The notes below the pieces were generated by a model. It saw nothing but the letters and a program-made list of their open reading frames with translations, did no database searches and was not told the origin of the DNA. Positions 34,778-44,245 of a stretch of DNA of 64,000 nt are shown in pieces. How positions within the stretch are numbered: the stretch's first letter is position 1; each line of letters begins with the position of its first letter. The stretch is from Thermocatellispora tengchongensis (GTDB taxonomy: Bacteria > Actinomycetota > Actinomycetes > Streptosporangiales > Streptosporangiaceae): contig NZ_JACHGN010000016.1 in NCBI RefSeq assembly GCF_014202315.1, positions 124,001 to 188,000 on the forward strand, read 5' to 3'. The position numbers were made by a program, and so were the translations under genes.

Positions 34778-35545
34778 GTGAGCCTGTCGGTCGGTGAGGT
34801 GGCCAAGCTGGCCGGGGTCAGCGTGCGCACGCTGCACCACTACGACGAGATCGGGCTGGTACGGCCGGGCGGGCGCACGCGCGCCGGTTATCGCCGCTAC
34901 GGCGATGAGGACGTCGAGCGCCTGCAGCAGGTGCTGTTCTACCGCGAGCTCGGCTTTCCCTTGGAGGAGATATCCGCGATCCTGGCCGATCCGTCCGCCG
35001 GCACGGTGACGCATCTGCGGCGGCAGCGCGAGCTGCTGTCGATGCGCATCCGGCGGCTGGAGGCCATGGTCGCGGCTGTGGACACGGCGCTGGAGGCGCA
35101 CACGATGGACATCAAGTTGACGCCGCGCGAGCGGCTTGAGGTTTTCGGCGAGTTCCGCCCGGAGGATCACGCCGCGGAGGCCGAGCGGCGCTGGGGCGGC
35201 AGCGCGGCCTGGCAGGAGTCCCAGCGGCGGATGGGCTCGATGACCGGCCAGGACTGGGTGCGCTTCAAGGACGAGGGTGCGCTGGTGGTGGACGGTTTCC
35301 TCAAGGCCCTGGCCGACGGCGAGCCGGCCGGCGGGGAGCGGGCGATGGAGCTGGCCGAGCAGCACCGGGCGCACATCACCCGCTGGTGTTATGAGTGCAC
35401 CTACGACATCCACCGCGGCCTGGGCGATCTGTATGTGTCCGATCCGCGGTTCACCGCGGCCTACGACTCGCAGGCGCCGGGCCTGGCCGCCTACATCCGT
35501 GAGGCGATCCACGCCAACGCCGAGCGGGCCGAGGCGCGCGGGTAG
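34778..35545 (+). CDS. tipA: TipA-type MerR regulator with TipAS ligand domain
   Basis: 255 residues from GTG 34778 (AAAGGGG 8 bases upstream; GTG 34769 is a poorer choice). Residues 1-75 are the MerR DNA-binding part (SVGEVAKLAGVSVRTLHHYD), 76-110 the dimer coiled coil, and 115-255 the TipAS domain (RRMGSMTGQDWVRFKDEG, HITRWCYECTYDIHRGLGDL, YVSDPRF). In Streptomyces this domain binds thiopeptides, one Cys forming a covalent bond; Cys pairs in WCYECTY are candidates. A short form from an internal start is also likely, as in tipA. The promoter just upstream suggests autoactivation. Confidence 0.9.
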   Translation: MSLSVGEVAKLAGVSVRTLHHYDEIGLVRPGGRTRAGYRRYGDEDVERLQQVLFYRELGFPLEEISAILADPSAGTVTHLRRQRELLSMRIRRLEAMVAAVDTALEAHTMDIKLTPRERLEVFGEFRPEDHAAEAERRWGGSAAWQESQRRMGSMTGQDWVRFKDEGALVVDGFLKALADGEPAGGERAMELAEQHRAHITRWCYECTYDIHRGLGDLYVSDPRFTAAYDSQAPGLAAYIREAIHANAERAEARG

Positions 35546-35549
35546 GGCG

Positions 35550-36584
35550 TCAGGGGTGCAGCGCGGCGGCGGTGACGGCGCGCCGCGCCTCCGGCCCCGG
35601 CAGGGCGGCCGGGTCGCACAACTGGTCGATCGATCCTGCCGGGGCCAGGGCCCGCACCCGCGGGTCGGTGATCGTCTCCAGCAGTGCGGCGGCGAAGCGG
35701 CCGGCGTCGATGACGGGGAAGGGCCGGGTGGAGTACGGGCGGGCGGTGGTCTGCAGCGGGCCGGTCAGGGCCAGCCGGTTGTGCAGGGCGGCCACCCGCT
35801 CGTAGGCGGCGGCCAGGTGGCGCTGGCGTTGGCGCCACTCCCCCGCCGCCACGGCGGCCGCGAGCGCGTCGCCGAGTTCGGCGGTGCCGGGCAGGCGGGT
35901 GAAGGCGGTGCCGAGCCATTTGGCGTAGGGCGGGTAGCGGCGGCGCATGAGCAGTGCCAGGCGCATCACGTCGCCGGCGAGGCGGGCGGTGATGACGGCC
36001 GAGCCGAGGTCGTCGCCGGCCTCGCCGCTGCGGCCGGGGAAGCTCTCCTGCCGGGCGATGCGGGCCCACTGGCAGGCCAGCACGTATCGCCAGACGTCGG
36101 CGGGGTACCAGCGCAGGGCGGCGCGGGCGTGTTCCAGCACGCCCAGCCCGTCGTGGAAGACCTCGCCGCCGGTGATCTCGGCCAGGTGCTGCCAGGGGGC
36201 GGCCAGCCAGTCCAGGGGGGTGGCGGGCCGGGCCAGCGGGTCGAATCCGAGCCGGTCGCGCAGCCAGTCGGGGGCGTGGTGGACGCGCACGCCGTGGCGT
36301 GGCGGGTCGGCGTCGGAGCCGAAGACGGTGCGGTGGCCGCGGAAGGCGGCCGGCAGGCGGGGGGCGATGGCCTCCTCGATCCCCGCGGGCGCGTCCCGGG
36401 GCACGAACACCAGGACCCGCGGCCCCCAGTCGTGGTCGGTGGAGCGGGGGGTGTCGCAGGCCAGCACGTCCGATCCCGGGCCGATCAGGGCCGCGCTGTG
36501 CGGCACGTCGGCCAGTAGCGGGCGCACGATCTGGGTGTAGAAGTCCCGCGACAACTCCAACCCGGGCACGAAACCGGACATCAT
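35550..36584 (-). CDS. DUF4037-containing protein (nucleotidyltransferase-like)
   Basis: 344 residues; starts with ATG ATG at 36584/36581. The N-terminus FVPGLELSRDFYTQIVRPLL and STDHDWGPRVLVFV (Asp-x-Asp-like acid cluster) match the DUF4037 nucleotidyltransferase-like fold. LPGTAELGDALAAAV and WRQRQRHLAAAYERVA follow in the helical second domain. The function is not known. The frame is open much further upstream, but that text is antisense to the acetyltransferase gene and lacks family similarity. Confidence 0.82.
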   Translation of the reverse strand: MMSGFVPGLELSRDFYTQIVRPLLADVPHSAALIGPGSDVLACDTPRSTDHDWGPRVLVFVPRDAPAGIEEAIAPRLPAAFRGHRTVFGSDADPPRHGVRVHHAPDWLRDRLGFDPLARPATPLDWLAAPWQHLAEITGGEVFHDGLGVLEHARAALRWYPADVWRYVLACQWARIARQESFPGRSGEAGDDLGSAVITARLAGDVMRLALLMRRRYPPYAKWLGTAFTRLPGTAELGDALAAAVAAGEWRQRQRHLAAAYERVAALHNRLALTGPLQTTARPYSTRPFPVIDAGRFAAALLETITDPRVRALAPAGSIDQLCDPAALPGPEARRAVTAAALHP

Positions 36585-36643
36585 TGCCTTAACATTGCCT
36601 TCCGGGCGGCCGTCGCGCATCAGGTTTTCCGCCCGGCCGGTGT

Positions 36644-37411
36644 TCACGTCTCCGGCGGCGGGGCGGAGGCGACGGGGCGGGCGGTGTAGCCCAGGTGTTC
36701 GTACACGGCGATGGCGGCGGTGTTCCAGTCGTCGACCATCAGCGCCACCGACCGGCGGGTGGTGAGCAGTTCGGCGGTGACGAACGCGCACACCCGCCGC
36801 GCCAGCCCGTGGCCGCGGGCGTGCGCGGCGGTGGCGACGCCGGCCAGGAAGCCGGTGGCGCGGGTGGACCAGGCGTCGGCGGCGACCGCGGCCAGCGCGC
36901 CGTCGTGGCGGGCGCCGGCCCAGCGGTGCACTCCGGGCATGCCGGGGGTGGCGTAGGAGCCGGGGTGGTGGTCGGCCAGCAGCGCGGCGACCTGCGTGTC
37001 CAGGGCCGGCTCCAGCCAGTGGGCGCCGGCGGGGCGGGGCGGCGGGGTGCGGGTGCTCATCCAGGAGAACACCGTGGCCGGGCGTTCGGGGCCGGCCAGG
37101 CGGGTGATCAGGCCGGCCTCGCCGAACAGGCGGTAGGTGGGGCCGCATTCGGCGGCGGCGTGCCGCGCCAGCCGGGCCGCCTCGGCCTCCGCCTGTGCCT
37201 GTGCCTGTGCGCTGTTGGCGGGGGCGGTGTGGACGGCGATGCGGTCGCGGGCGCACACGCCGGGGGCGGCCACGGCGACCGCGGCGCCGCACCGCCAGGC
37301 GCGCACGCCGGGCCGCAGGTCCTGCGCGGTCCAAAGGACGATCTCCTCGCCGCCGCAGGCCTCCTCCAGTTCCGCCAGGGTGGCGATCGGGGTGATCGGG
37401 GCGGGCGGCAC
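36644..37411 (-). CDS. GNAT-family acetyltransferase, coupled to purB
   Basis: 255 residues from GTG 37411, four bases after the purB stop codon. The C-terminal half is a GNAT domain (YATPGMPGVHRW, TGFLAGVATAAHARGHGLAR as the acetyl-CoA loop, LMVDDWNTAAIAVYEHLGY). The N-terminal half (about 1-120) is a degenerate repeat of the fold or a substrate domain, as in tandem GNATs. Cotranscription with purB looks likely, but no functional link follows. Confidence 0.82.
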   Translation of the reverse strand: MPPAPITPIATLAELEEACGGEEIVLWTAQDLRPGVRAWRCGAAVAVAAPGVCARDRIAVHTAPANSAQAQAQAEAEAARLARHAAAECGPTYRLFGEAGLITRLAGPERPATVFSWMSTRTPPPRPAGAHWLEPALDTQVAALLADHHPGSYATPGMPGVHRWAGARHDGALAAVAADAWSTRATGFLAGVATAAHARGHGLARRVCAFVTAELLTTRRSVALMVDDWNTAAIAVYEHLGYTARPVASAPPPET

Positions 37412-37415
37412 GGGG

Positions 37416-38846
37416 TTACAGGATCGCGCCGGGACGGTAGGCGGCGGCCTCGGGGTGGCGTGCGGCGATCTCGCGCACCCGCGCCACCACGTCGCCGACC
37501 TGGGCGGCGGCGGCACCGGTGAAGGTGACCCGGTCGGCCAGCAGCGCGTCCAGTTCGGCGCGGCCGAGCGGGAAGCGCTCATCGGCGGCCAGGCGCTCCA
37601 GCAGCGGGTTGGCGCCGCCGTCGGCGCGCATCCGCAGCGCCGACGCCACGGCGTGCTGCTTGATCAGCTCGTGGGCGCTCTCGCGGCCCACGCCCGCGCG
37701 CACCGCGGCCATGAGCATCTTGGTGGTGGCCAGGAACGGCAGGTAGCGGTCCAGTTCGGCGGCGATGACGGCCGGGAAGGCGCCGAACTCGCCCAGCACG
37801 GTCAGCATCGTCTCCGCCAGGCCGTCGAAGGCGAAGAAGGCGTCGGGCAGGGCGACCCGGCGCACCACCGAGCACGACACGTCGCCCTCGTTCCACTGGT
37901 CGCCGGCCAGCTCGCCGGTCATGGCCGCATAGCCGCGCAGCACCACCGCCAGGCCGTTGACGCGTTCGCAGGAGCGGGTGTTCATCTTGTGCGGCATGGC
38001 CGAGGAGCCGACCTGGCCTTCCTTGAACCCCTCGGTGACCAGCTCGTGGCCGGCCATGAGCCGGATCGTCAGCGCCAGGCTGGAGGGGGCGGCGGCGAGC
38101 TGGACCAGCGTGGTGACCACCTCGTAGTCCAGTGAGCGCGGGTAGACCTGGCCGACGCTGGACAGGCGGCGGGAGAACCCCAGATGGGCGGCCACCCGGT
38201 CCTCCAGCTCGGCCAGGGCGGCCTGGTCGCCGCCCAGCAGGTCGAGCATGTCCTGGGCGGTGCCGACCGGGCCCTTGACGCCGCGCAGCGGGTAGCGGGC
38301 GATGAGGTCCTCCAGCCGGGCGTGGGCGGCCAGCAGTTCCTCCGCGGCGGTGGCGAACCGCTTGCCCAGGGTGGTGGCCTGGGCGGCGACGTTGTGGGAG
38401 CGGCCGGCCATCACGGTCAGGGCGTGCTCGGCGGCGCGTTCGGCCAGGCGGGCCAGCAGCGCCACCACCCGGTCGCGCACCAGCAGCAGGCTGTCGCGGA
38501 TCTGCAACTGCTCGACGTTCTCGGTCAGGTCGCGCGAGGTCATGCCCTTGTGCACGTGCTCGTGCCCGGCCAGGGCGTTGAACTCCTCGATGCGGGCCTT
38601 GACGTCGTGGCGGGTGACGCGCTCACGCGCGGCGATGGAGGCCAGGTCGACCTGCTCGACGACCTTCTCGTAGTCGCCGATCGCCTCGGCGGGCACGGCC
38701 ACGCCCAGGTCGGCCTGGGCGCGCAGCACGGCCAGCCACAGCCGGCGCTCGGCGATCACCTTGTGCTCCGGCGACCACAGGCGGGCCAGCTCGGGCGAGG
38801 CGTATCGGCTGGCCAGGACGTTGGGAATGCGCGGCTTGGCGGTCAC
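37416..38846 (-). CDS. purB: adenylosuccinate lyase
   Basis: 476 residues from GTG 38846. The fumarase/aspartase superfamily signature GSSAMPHKMNTRSCERV is intact, with HVHKGMTSRDLTENVEQL and the catalytic His in AGRSHNVAAQATTLGKR. It catalyses two steps of purine synthesis: SAICAR to AICAR, and adenylosuccinate to AMP. The upstream-open frame beyond 38846 runs into the neighbouring terminator and is not coding. Confidence 0.96.
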   Translation of the reverse strand: MTAKPRIPNVLASRYASPELARLWSPEHKVIAERRLWLAVLRAQADLGVAVPAEAIGDYEKVVEQVDLASIAARERVTRHDVKARIEEFNALAGHEHVHKGMTSRDLTENVEQLQIRDSLLLVRDRVVALLARLAERAAEHALTVMAGRSHNVAAQATTLGKRFATAAEELLAAHARLEDLIARYPLRGVKGPVGTAQDMLDLLGGDQAALAELEDRVAAHLGFSRRLSSVGQVYPRSLDYEVVTTLVQLAAAPSSLALTIRLMAGHELVTEGFKEGQVGSSAMPHKMNTRSCERVNGLAVVLRGYAAMTGELAGDQWNEGDVSCSVVRRVALPDAFFAFDGLAETMLTVLGEFGAFPAVIAAELDRYLPFLATTKMLMAAVRAGVGRESAHELIKQHAVASALRMRADGGANPLLERLAADERFPLGRAELDALLADRVTFTGAAAAQVGDVVARVREIAARHPEAAAYRPGAIL

Positions 38847-38883
38847 GTTGCCGCAGTCTATCGCCGCCGCCGCGCCCGGACGC

Positions 38884-38921
38884 CGTAAGGGGGCCCGGCC
38901 GTGCGGCCGGGCCCCCTTACG
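38884..38921 (-). terminator. 18-bp perfect hairpin after the RND pump gene
   Basis: Arms 38884-38901 and 38904-38921 are exact complements with TG between them; the outer pairs CGTAAGGGGG/CCCCCTTACG give A/T-rich flanks. It sits between the end of the RND gene (38946) and the purB start (38846), so it isolates purB from pump transcription. Confidence 0.85.
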
Positions 38922-38945
38922 GGTCGATCGCCTCACCCAGGGGGG

Positions 38946-41900
38946 TCAGGTGGTGGAGGGTGACAGCGCCTGCTCGCCGACGACCTTCACCTCCGGCTCG
39001 CCGCCGCTTTTGGGCTTGCGGCGCAGCCGCTCCTTGGTGCGCTCGACCATGGTGTACAGGGTGGGCACCAGCACCAGGGTGAGCAGCGTGGAGGAGATCA
39101 GCCCGCCGATCACCACGATCGCCAGCGGCTGGGAGATGAACCCGCCCGATCCGGTCAGGCCCAGCGCCATCGGGATCAGCGCGCAGATCGTGGCGACGGC
39201 CGTCATCAGGATCGGGCGCAGCCGGCGCCGCCCGCCTTCGATGACCGCCTCGGTGATGCCCATGCCCTGTGCGCGGTACTGGTTGATCAGGTCGATGAGC
39301 ACGATGGCGTTGGTCACCACGATGCCGATGAGCATCAGCATGCCGATCAGCGCCGGCACGCCCAGCGGGGTGTCGGTGGCCAGCAGCAGGCCGATCGCGC
39401 CGGTCGCGGCGAACGGCACCGACACCAGCAGGATCAGCGGCTGCACGAAGCTGCGGAACGTCGCCACCATGATCATGAACACGATGGCGATGGCGGCCAG
39501 CATCGCCACGCCCAGGTCGGCGAACGCCTCGGCCTGGTCGGCGCTGACACCGCCGACGGTGTACGTGGCGCCGGCCGGCAGGGTCAGCCCGTCCAGCTTG
39601 CGGGTCAGCTCCGCGGTGGTCGAGCCCAGGTCGGCGGCGGTGGCGGTGCCCGAGACGGTGGCGCTGCGCTCGCCGTCGATCCTGGTGACCTGGGTGGGGC
39701 CCTTGACCTCCTCGACGTCGGCGACGTCGTCCAGCTCGATCATGCCGGCCGCGGTGGGCAGTTCCAGCTCCCGCACGGCCTTGACGTCCTCGGGGGCGTC
39801 GCCGCCGCGCAGCACCATGTCCTGCGCGGTGCCGTCCAGGGTGATCTGCCCGAGGGGGGCGCCGCGGAAGGCCTGCGCGACCGCCTGGCCGATGGCCTGC
39901 TCGCTCAGCCCGCGCGCGGCCGCCTCCTCCCGGTCCACCTTGACCTCGATGCGCGGCGCGCTGGCCTCCAGGTTGGAGGTCACATCGCGCAGGCCGTTCA
40001 CCTGCGTCATGGCGGTGCGCACGGTCTCGGCGGCGGTGGCCAGGGTGTCGGTGTCGGGCGCCTGGACGATGACCTGCACCTGGTCGGAGGCGAAGCCGCC
40101 GCCCTCCTGCCCGCCGACGGTGACCTCGCCGACGTCCCGCAGCCGCGAGACCTGCTCGCGCAGCTCGTTCTGCACGGCCTCGGCGTCGGCCTCTTCCTTG
40201 ACGGTGACGGAGAAGGAGGCGCGGTCGGCGCCGCCGCCGCCGAACCCGAACGCGCCGTCGCCGCCGCCCACGGTGGCCTGGTAGGACTCCACGCCGTCCA
40301 GGCCGGCCAGCACCTGTTCCACCTTCTTGGCCGCCTCGTCGGTGGTCTCCAGGTCCGTCCCGACCGGCATGCGCTGGCTGACGGAGATGGTGTCCTGCCC
40401 GGAGGAGTCGATGAAGTTGGTCTGCAGGTTGCCCGCCAGGCCCATCGTGCCCACGAAGATGACCAGGCCGGCGAGCACGGTGATCAGGCGGCGGCGGGTG
40501 GCGAAGCGCAGCACCGGCAGGTACATGCGCTGCATCGGGCTGCGCAGTTCCTTGGCCTCGGCCGCCTCCCGCACCGCGCGCGCCTCCTCCGGCGACAGCA
40601 GCGGCGCCTTGAGGAACCAGTACGCCAGGATCGGCACCACGGTCAGCGACACCAGCAGCGAGGCCAGCAGCGCCACGGTGACGGTCACCGCGAACGGGGC
40701 GAACAGCTCCCCGACCATGCCGCCCACCACCGCGATCGGCAGGAACACCGCCACCGTGGTCAGCGTCGAGGCGGTGACCGCGCCGCTCACCTCGCGCACC
40801 CCCGACATGATCGCCTTGCGTTTGGGCTCGCCGTAGCCCAGGTGGCGTTTGATGTTCTCCAGCACCACGATCGAGTCGTCCACCACCCGGCCCACGGCGA
40901 TGGTCAGCGCGCCCAGGGTGAGCAGGTTCAGCGAGTAGTCGCCCAGCCACAGCGCGATCAGCGCGATCACCACCGACAGCGGGATCGACACCGCGGTGAC
41001 CAGCGTGGAGCGCACCGACAGCAGGAAGACCAAGATGACCACCACCGCGAAGGTCAGCCCGAGCAGGCCCTCGGTGGTCAGGTCCTCGATGGAGCGCTCG
41101 ACGTAGGGGGCCTGGTCGAACACCACGGTGATCGCCGCGGCGTCGCCCAGCGCCCGCACCATGTCGCCGATCTTGTCCCGGACGGCGTGGGAGATCGCCA
41201 CCGCGTTCCCGTCGGGCTTCATCGTGATCGACACGCCCAGGCTCGCCTCCCCGTTGGTGCGGGTCAGCGAGGTGGCCTCGGCCGGGACGCGCTCGACGTC
41301 GGCCACGTCGCCCAGCCGCACCGGCTTGGGCGCGGCGGGCTGCTGCCTGCTGCCGGGCGCCTGGGCCTGGCCCTGCGCGGCGCGCGCCTGCTGCTGCTGG
41401 GCGCCGGTCGGCGCGGCCGGGGCCGCCGGGGTGAGGTAGAGGTCCTTCAGGTCCTCAAGGTCGGCGATGCGGGTCCCGACCTGGACGGTCATGGTGCGGG
41501 AGTCCTCGGTCAGGCTGCCGGCCGGGATCGGGGTGCCGTTGGCGCGCAGCGCGTCGGTGATCGCGGTCACGCTCAGCCCGTTGCGGGCGAGCTTGCCCTG
41601 GTCGGGGGTGATGACCACCTGATCCTCGCGGGCCCCGGTCACCTCGGCCGTGCGCACCCCCTCCACGGCCTGCAGCTCCGGCACCATGACCCGTTCGATC
41701 CTCTCGGCCATGGCGCGGGCGTCGCCGCCGTCGGCCACGGCCAGCACCATCACCGGCAGGTCGTCGGTGTTGCCCGCCACGATCTGCGGGTCCACGTCCT
41801 CGGGAAGCTGGGCCTCGATCCGCGAGACCGCCTGCTGCATGTCGGCGATGGCGGCGTCGATGTCGGTGCCGTACTCGAAGGCGACCTGGATGCTGGCCGA

Positions 41901-42164
41901 CCCCTCCCGCGAGGTCGAGGTCGTCTCGGTGACGCCCTCAAGCCCCTGGAAGCTGTTCTCGATCGGCTCGGTGACCTGCTCCTCGACGATCTCGGGGGAG
42001 GCGCCGGGATAGGCGGCCACCACGAAGGCCCCGGGGAAGGTCAGCGAGGGCAGCAACTGCTGGTTCAGCGCGGGGATCGCGTAGGCGCCGAAGGCGCAGA
42101 GCACTGCCGCGATCATTATCACGAGGCTGCGGTTGGCTAGGCTCAACCTTGCCAGGACGGTCAC
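38946..42164 (-). CDS. RND-family efflux transporter (HAE1/AcrB-like)
   Basis: 1072 residues from GTG 42164 (GAGGAG 9 bases upstream). Twelve membrane helices with two large periplasm-side loops; LNLLTLGALTIAVGRVVDDS contains the helix-4 Asp pair of the proton relay and helix 10/11 text matches (MLMLIGIVVTNAIVLIDLI). A Gln/Ala/Pro-rich linker (about 255-290) interrupts the first porter loop. In Gram-positive bacteria such pumps act without outer-membrane partners; no adaptor gene is here. The divergent MarR gene is the likely regulator. Confidence 0.93.
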   Translation of the reverse strand: MTVLARLSLANRSLVIMIAAVLCAFGAYAIPALNQQLLPSLTFPGAFVVAAYPGASPEIVEEQVTEPIENSFQGLEGVTETTSTSREGSASIQVAFEYGTDIDAAIADMQQAVSRIEAQLPEDVDPQIVAGNTDDLPVMVLAVADGGDARAMAERIERVMVPELQAVEGVRTAEVTGAREDQVVITPDQGKLARNGLSVTAITDALRANGTPIPAGSLTEDSRTMTVQVGTRIADLEDLKDLYLTPAAPAAPTGAQQQQARAAQGQAQAPGSRQQPAAPKPVRLGDVADVERVPAEATSLTRTNGEASLGVSITMKPDGNAVAISHAVRDKIGDMVRALGDAAAITVVFDQAPYVERSIEDLTTEGLLGLTFAVVVILVFLLSVRSTLVTAVSIPLSVVIALIALWLGDYSLNLLTLGALTIAVGRVVDDSIVVLENIKRHLGYGEPKRKAIMSGVREVSGAVTASTLTTVAVFLPIAVVGGMVGELFAPFAVTVTVALLASLLVSLTVVPILAYWFLKAPLLSPEEARAVREAAEAKELRSPMQRMYLPVLRFATRRRLITVLAGLVIFVGTMGLAGNLQTNFIDSSGQDTISVSQRMPVGTDLETTDEAAKKVEQVLAGLDGVESYQATVGGGDGAFGFGGGGADRASFSVTVKEEADAEAVQNELREQVSRLRDVGEVTVGGQEGGGFASDQVQVIVQAPDTDTLATAAETVRTAMTQVNGLRDVTSNLEASAPRIEVKVDREEAAARGLSEQAIGQAVAQAFRGAPLGQITLDGTAQDMVLRGGDAPEDVKAVRELELPTAAGMIELDDVADVEEVKGPTQVTRIDGERSATVSGTATAADLGSTTAELTRKLDGLTLPAGATYTVGGVSADQAEAFADLGVAMLAAIAIVFMIMVATFRSFVQPLILLVSVPFAATGAIGLLLATDTPLGVPALIGMLMLIGIVVTNAIVLIDLINQYRAQGMGITEAVIEGGRRRLRPILMTAVATICALIPMALGLTGSGGFISQPLAIVVIGGLISSTLLTLVLVPTLYTMVERTKERLRRKPKSGGEPEVKVVGEQALSPSTT

Positions 42165-42291
42165 GGGGGCGGGCTCCTCAAAGGGATACGAGATGGCGAT
42201 CAACTGTCATTTCGTCCCACACTAACACTTCGCGCGTTACGAATATTTGGCCTGGCCATGAATCCTGATAGCCTTCTCAGGAAGGCGAGAG

Positions 42292-42777
42292 GTGAAAGTG
42301 GCCAACGAACGCGAAGAGCTGATCGAGGCGATCAGCCAGATGCAGCGCGACCTGAGCCGGGCCTTCGCCCGCGACCGGTCCCTGCCCCTGCTGGCGTCCA
42401 ACCTGACGATGCAGCAGCTCAAGACCGTCCTGCTGCTCTCCTCCCTGGGCTCGGCCTCCGGTCAGGACCTCGCGCACGAGCTCGGCGTCGGCCTGGGCAC
42501 CGTCACCGGCATCGTCGATCGCCTCATCGGCCACGGCCTGGTCACCCGCCGCGAGGACCCCGCCGACCGGCGGGTGCGCCGCGTCGAGCTCACCGAGGCC
42601 GGCGCCCGCCTGACCGACGAGCTGGCCACCGCGGGCCTGGACAACCTGCGCCGCGTGCTCGAACAGCTCGACCTGGACACCCTGCGCGCCCTGGCCCAGG
42701 CCACCGGCAAGATCCGCGAGGCCGCCATCCGCCTGCACCACGACCCCGCCCCCCACCTGCGCCGCAAGGTCGGCTGA
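42292..42777 (+). CDS. MarR-family regulator divergent from the RND pump
   Basis: 161 residues from GTG 42292 (AGGAAGG six bases upstream; GTG 42298 is nearly as good). Winged helix: SGQDLAHELGVGLGTVTGIV then the wing RREDPADRRVRRVELTEAG, with dimer helices at both ends. It shares a 127-base promoter region with the pump gene. An element with inverted TAAC/GTTA at 42225-42241 could be its operator, but the match is short. Confidence 0.9.
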   Translation: MKVANEREELIEAISQMQRDLSRAFARDRSLPLLASNLTMQQLKTVLLLSSLGSASGQDLAHELGVGLGTVTGIVDRLIGHGLVTRREDPADRRVRRVELTEAGARLTDELATAGLDNLRRVLEQLDLDTLRALAQATGKIREAAIRLHHDPAPHLRRKVG

Positions 42778-42806
42778 CGACCCGCGCCGGACACCCGCCG
42801 CCGCTG

Positions 42807-44183
42807 TCAGCCGCGCCGCCAGGCCGCCACCCCCACCGCCACACCGGCCGCCGCCGCGCCCGCCGTCACCCAGAACGCCGCGGCGAACCCCGCCGGGCCC
42901 GGCACCGCCTGCAGCACCAGCGTCAGCACGGCCACCGCGACCGCCGAGGACACGTACTGCGACGTCGTCAGCACCGCCCCCGCCGTGCCCTGCCGCGCCG
43001 CGGCCACGTCCCGCGTCCCGATCACGAACATCGCGGTGTAGATCACCCCGTGGGCGAAGCCGCTCACCAGCAGCCCGCCGAGCATCCCCGCCGCGTACGA
43101 CCCCGACCCGCCCGCGACGGCCAGCCAGCCCAGCCCGGCCGCCGCCAGCGCGAACCCGCCCGCCAGCACCACCCCCGCGTGCACGCCCCGCACCAGCCGG
43201 CCCGCCACCACGTTCCCCACCGTGACGATGGCCGCCAAGGGCAGGAACGCCAGGCCCGCCGCCAGCGCCGAGAACCCGCGCAGCGACTGCAGCGACAACG
43301 TCACCAGGTAGAACTCCGACCCCACGCTCGCCATGTACAGCGCGGTCGCCACCGCGCCCAGCCGCAGCGACCCGGTTCGCCGCAACTCCCGGTCCACCAG
43401 CGCCCGCCGGCCCCGCGCCTCGTGGGCCACGAACGCCGCCACCAGCACCAGCGCCGCCGGCACGTATCCCCCGCCGACGCCGCCGTCCTCCGCGCCCGCC
43501 GACAGCGCCGCCACCACCGCCAGCACCGCCCCCGTGCCCAGCACCGACGCCAGCAGCGGCACCCGCGCCTCGCGGTCGCCGCCGTCCCGGCCGAACCAGG
43601 CCAGCCCGCCCGCCGCGCACACCAGCACCAGCGGCACGTTCACCCAGAACGTCAGCCGCCACGACAGCGACCCCAGCACGCCGCCCAGCACCACCCCCGC
43701 GGCCAGCCCGGCCGCGCCCACCGCCCCCCACACCGCGAGCGCCCGGCCCCGCTCGGCCCCGGCCGCGAACCGCGAACCCAGCAACGCCAGCACCGCCGGC
43801 TGCAGCAACGCCGCACCCACCCCCTGCGCCGCCCGGGCCGCCAGCAGCGCCACCCCCTCCTGCGCCAGCCCGCCCAGCACGCTGGCCCCGCCGAACACGC
43901 ACACCGCCGCCACGAACAGCGGCCGCCCGCCCACCCGGTCGGCCAGCCGTCCGCCCACCAGCAAGAACCCCGCGAAGAACACCGCGAAGGCGCTGACCAC
44001 CCACTGTGCCGCCGCCGGCCCCAGCCCCAGGTCCCGCGCGATCCCCGGCAGCGCCACATAGACGATCGAGAAATCGACCGCGATCAGGAACTGCGCCACC
44101 GACAACACCGCCAGCGCCGCATCGGAACCACCGCGCCCGCGCACCGGCGGGGAAGACACACTCCTCACGGCCCGATGGTCCAT
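42807..44183 (-). CDS. MFS drug-efflux transporter (DHA2-like)
   Basis: 458 residues from ATG 44183, twelve to fourteen membrane helices. QFLIAVDFSIVYVALPGIA (helix 1, motif D1-like), GGRLADRVGGRPLF (motif A) and RAAQGVGAALLQPAVLALLG (motif B/C region) mark the DHA2 family. The likely promoter -10 box covers ATG 44183, so GTG 44168 may be the real, leaderless start. The divergent MerR gene is the expected regulator. The coding strand is strongly G-rich at wobble positions. Confidence 0.9.
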   Translation of the reverse strand: MDHRAVRSVSSPPVRGRGGSDAALAVLSVAQFLIAVDFSIVYVALPGIARDLGLGPAAAQWVVSAFAVFFAGFLLVGGRLADRVGGRPLFVAAVCVFGGASVLGGLAQEGVALLAARAAQGVGAALLQPAVLALLGSRFAAGAERGRALAVWGAVGAAGLAAGVVLGGVLGSLSWRLTFWVNVPLVLVCAAGGLAWFGRDGGDREARVPLLASVLGTGAVLAVVAALSAGAEDGGVGGGYVPAALVLVAAFVAHEARGRRALVDRELRRTGSLRLGAVATALYMASVGSEFYLVTLSLQSLRGFSALAAGLAFLPLAAIVTVGNVVAGRLVRGVHAGVVLAGGFALAAAGLGWLAVAGGSGSYAAGMLGGLLVSGFAHGVIYTAMFVIGTRDVAAARQGTAGAVLTTSQYVSSAVAVAVLTLVLQAVPGPAGFAAAFWVTAGAAAAGVAVGVAAWRRG

Positions 44184-44207
44184 CCTTGACACTAGTGTCA
44201 AGGTCAA
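44177..44207 (-). promoter_or_regulatory. MerR-type divergent operator with a perfect 20-bp palindrome
   Basis: CCTTGACACTAGTGTCAAGG (44184-44203) is perfectly palindromic. Read towards the MFS gene, TTGACC (44207-44202) and TGGACC (44182-44177) are 19 bases apart with the palindrome in the spacer, the standard MerR arrangement. Confidence 0.8.
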
Positions 44208-44245
44208 TCCCGCGTCCCGGACCGAAAGCGAGCCCCATCCCCGCC

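Noticed and set aside
42258-44189. 643-codon + strand frame over the MFS region
   Set aside because: Arg/His/Pro-rich antisense shadow; the minus-strand MFS protein has clear membrane helices and motifs.
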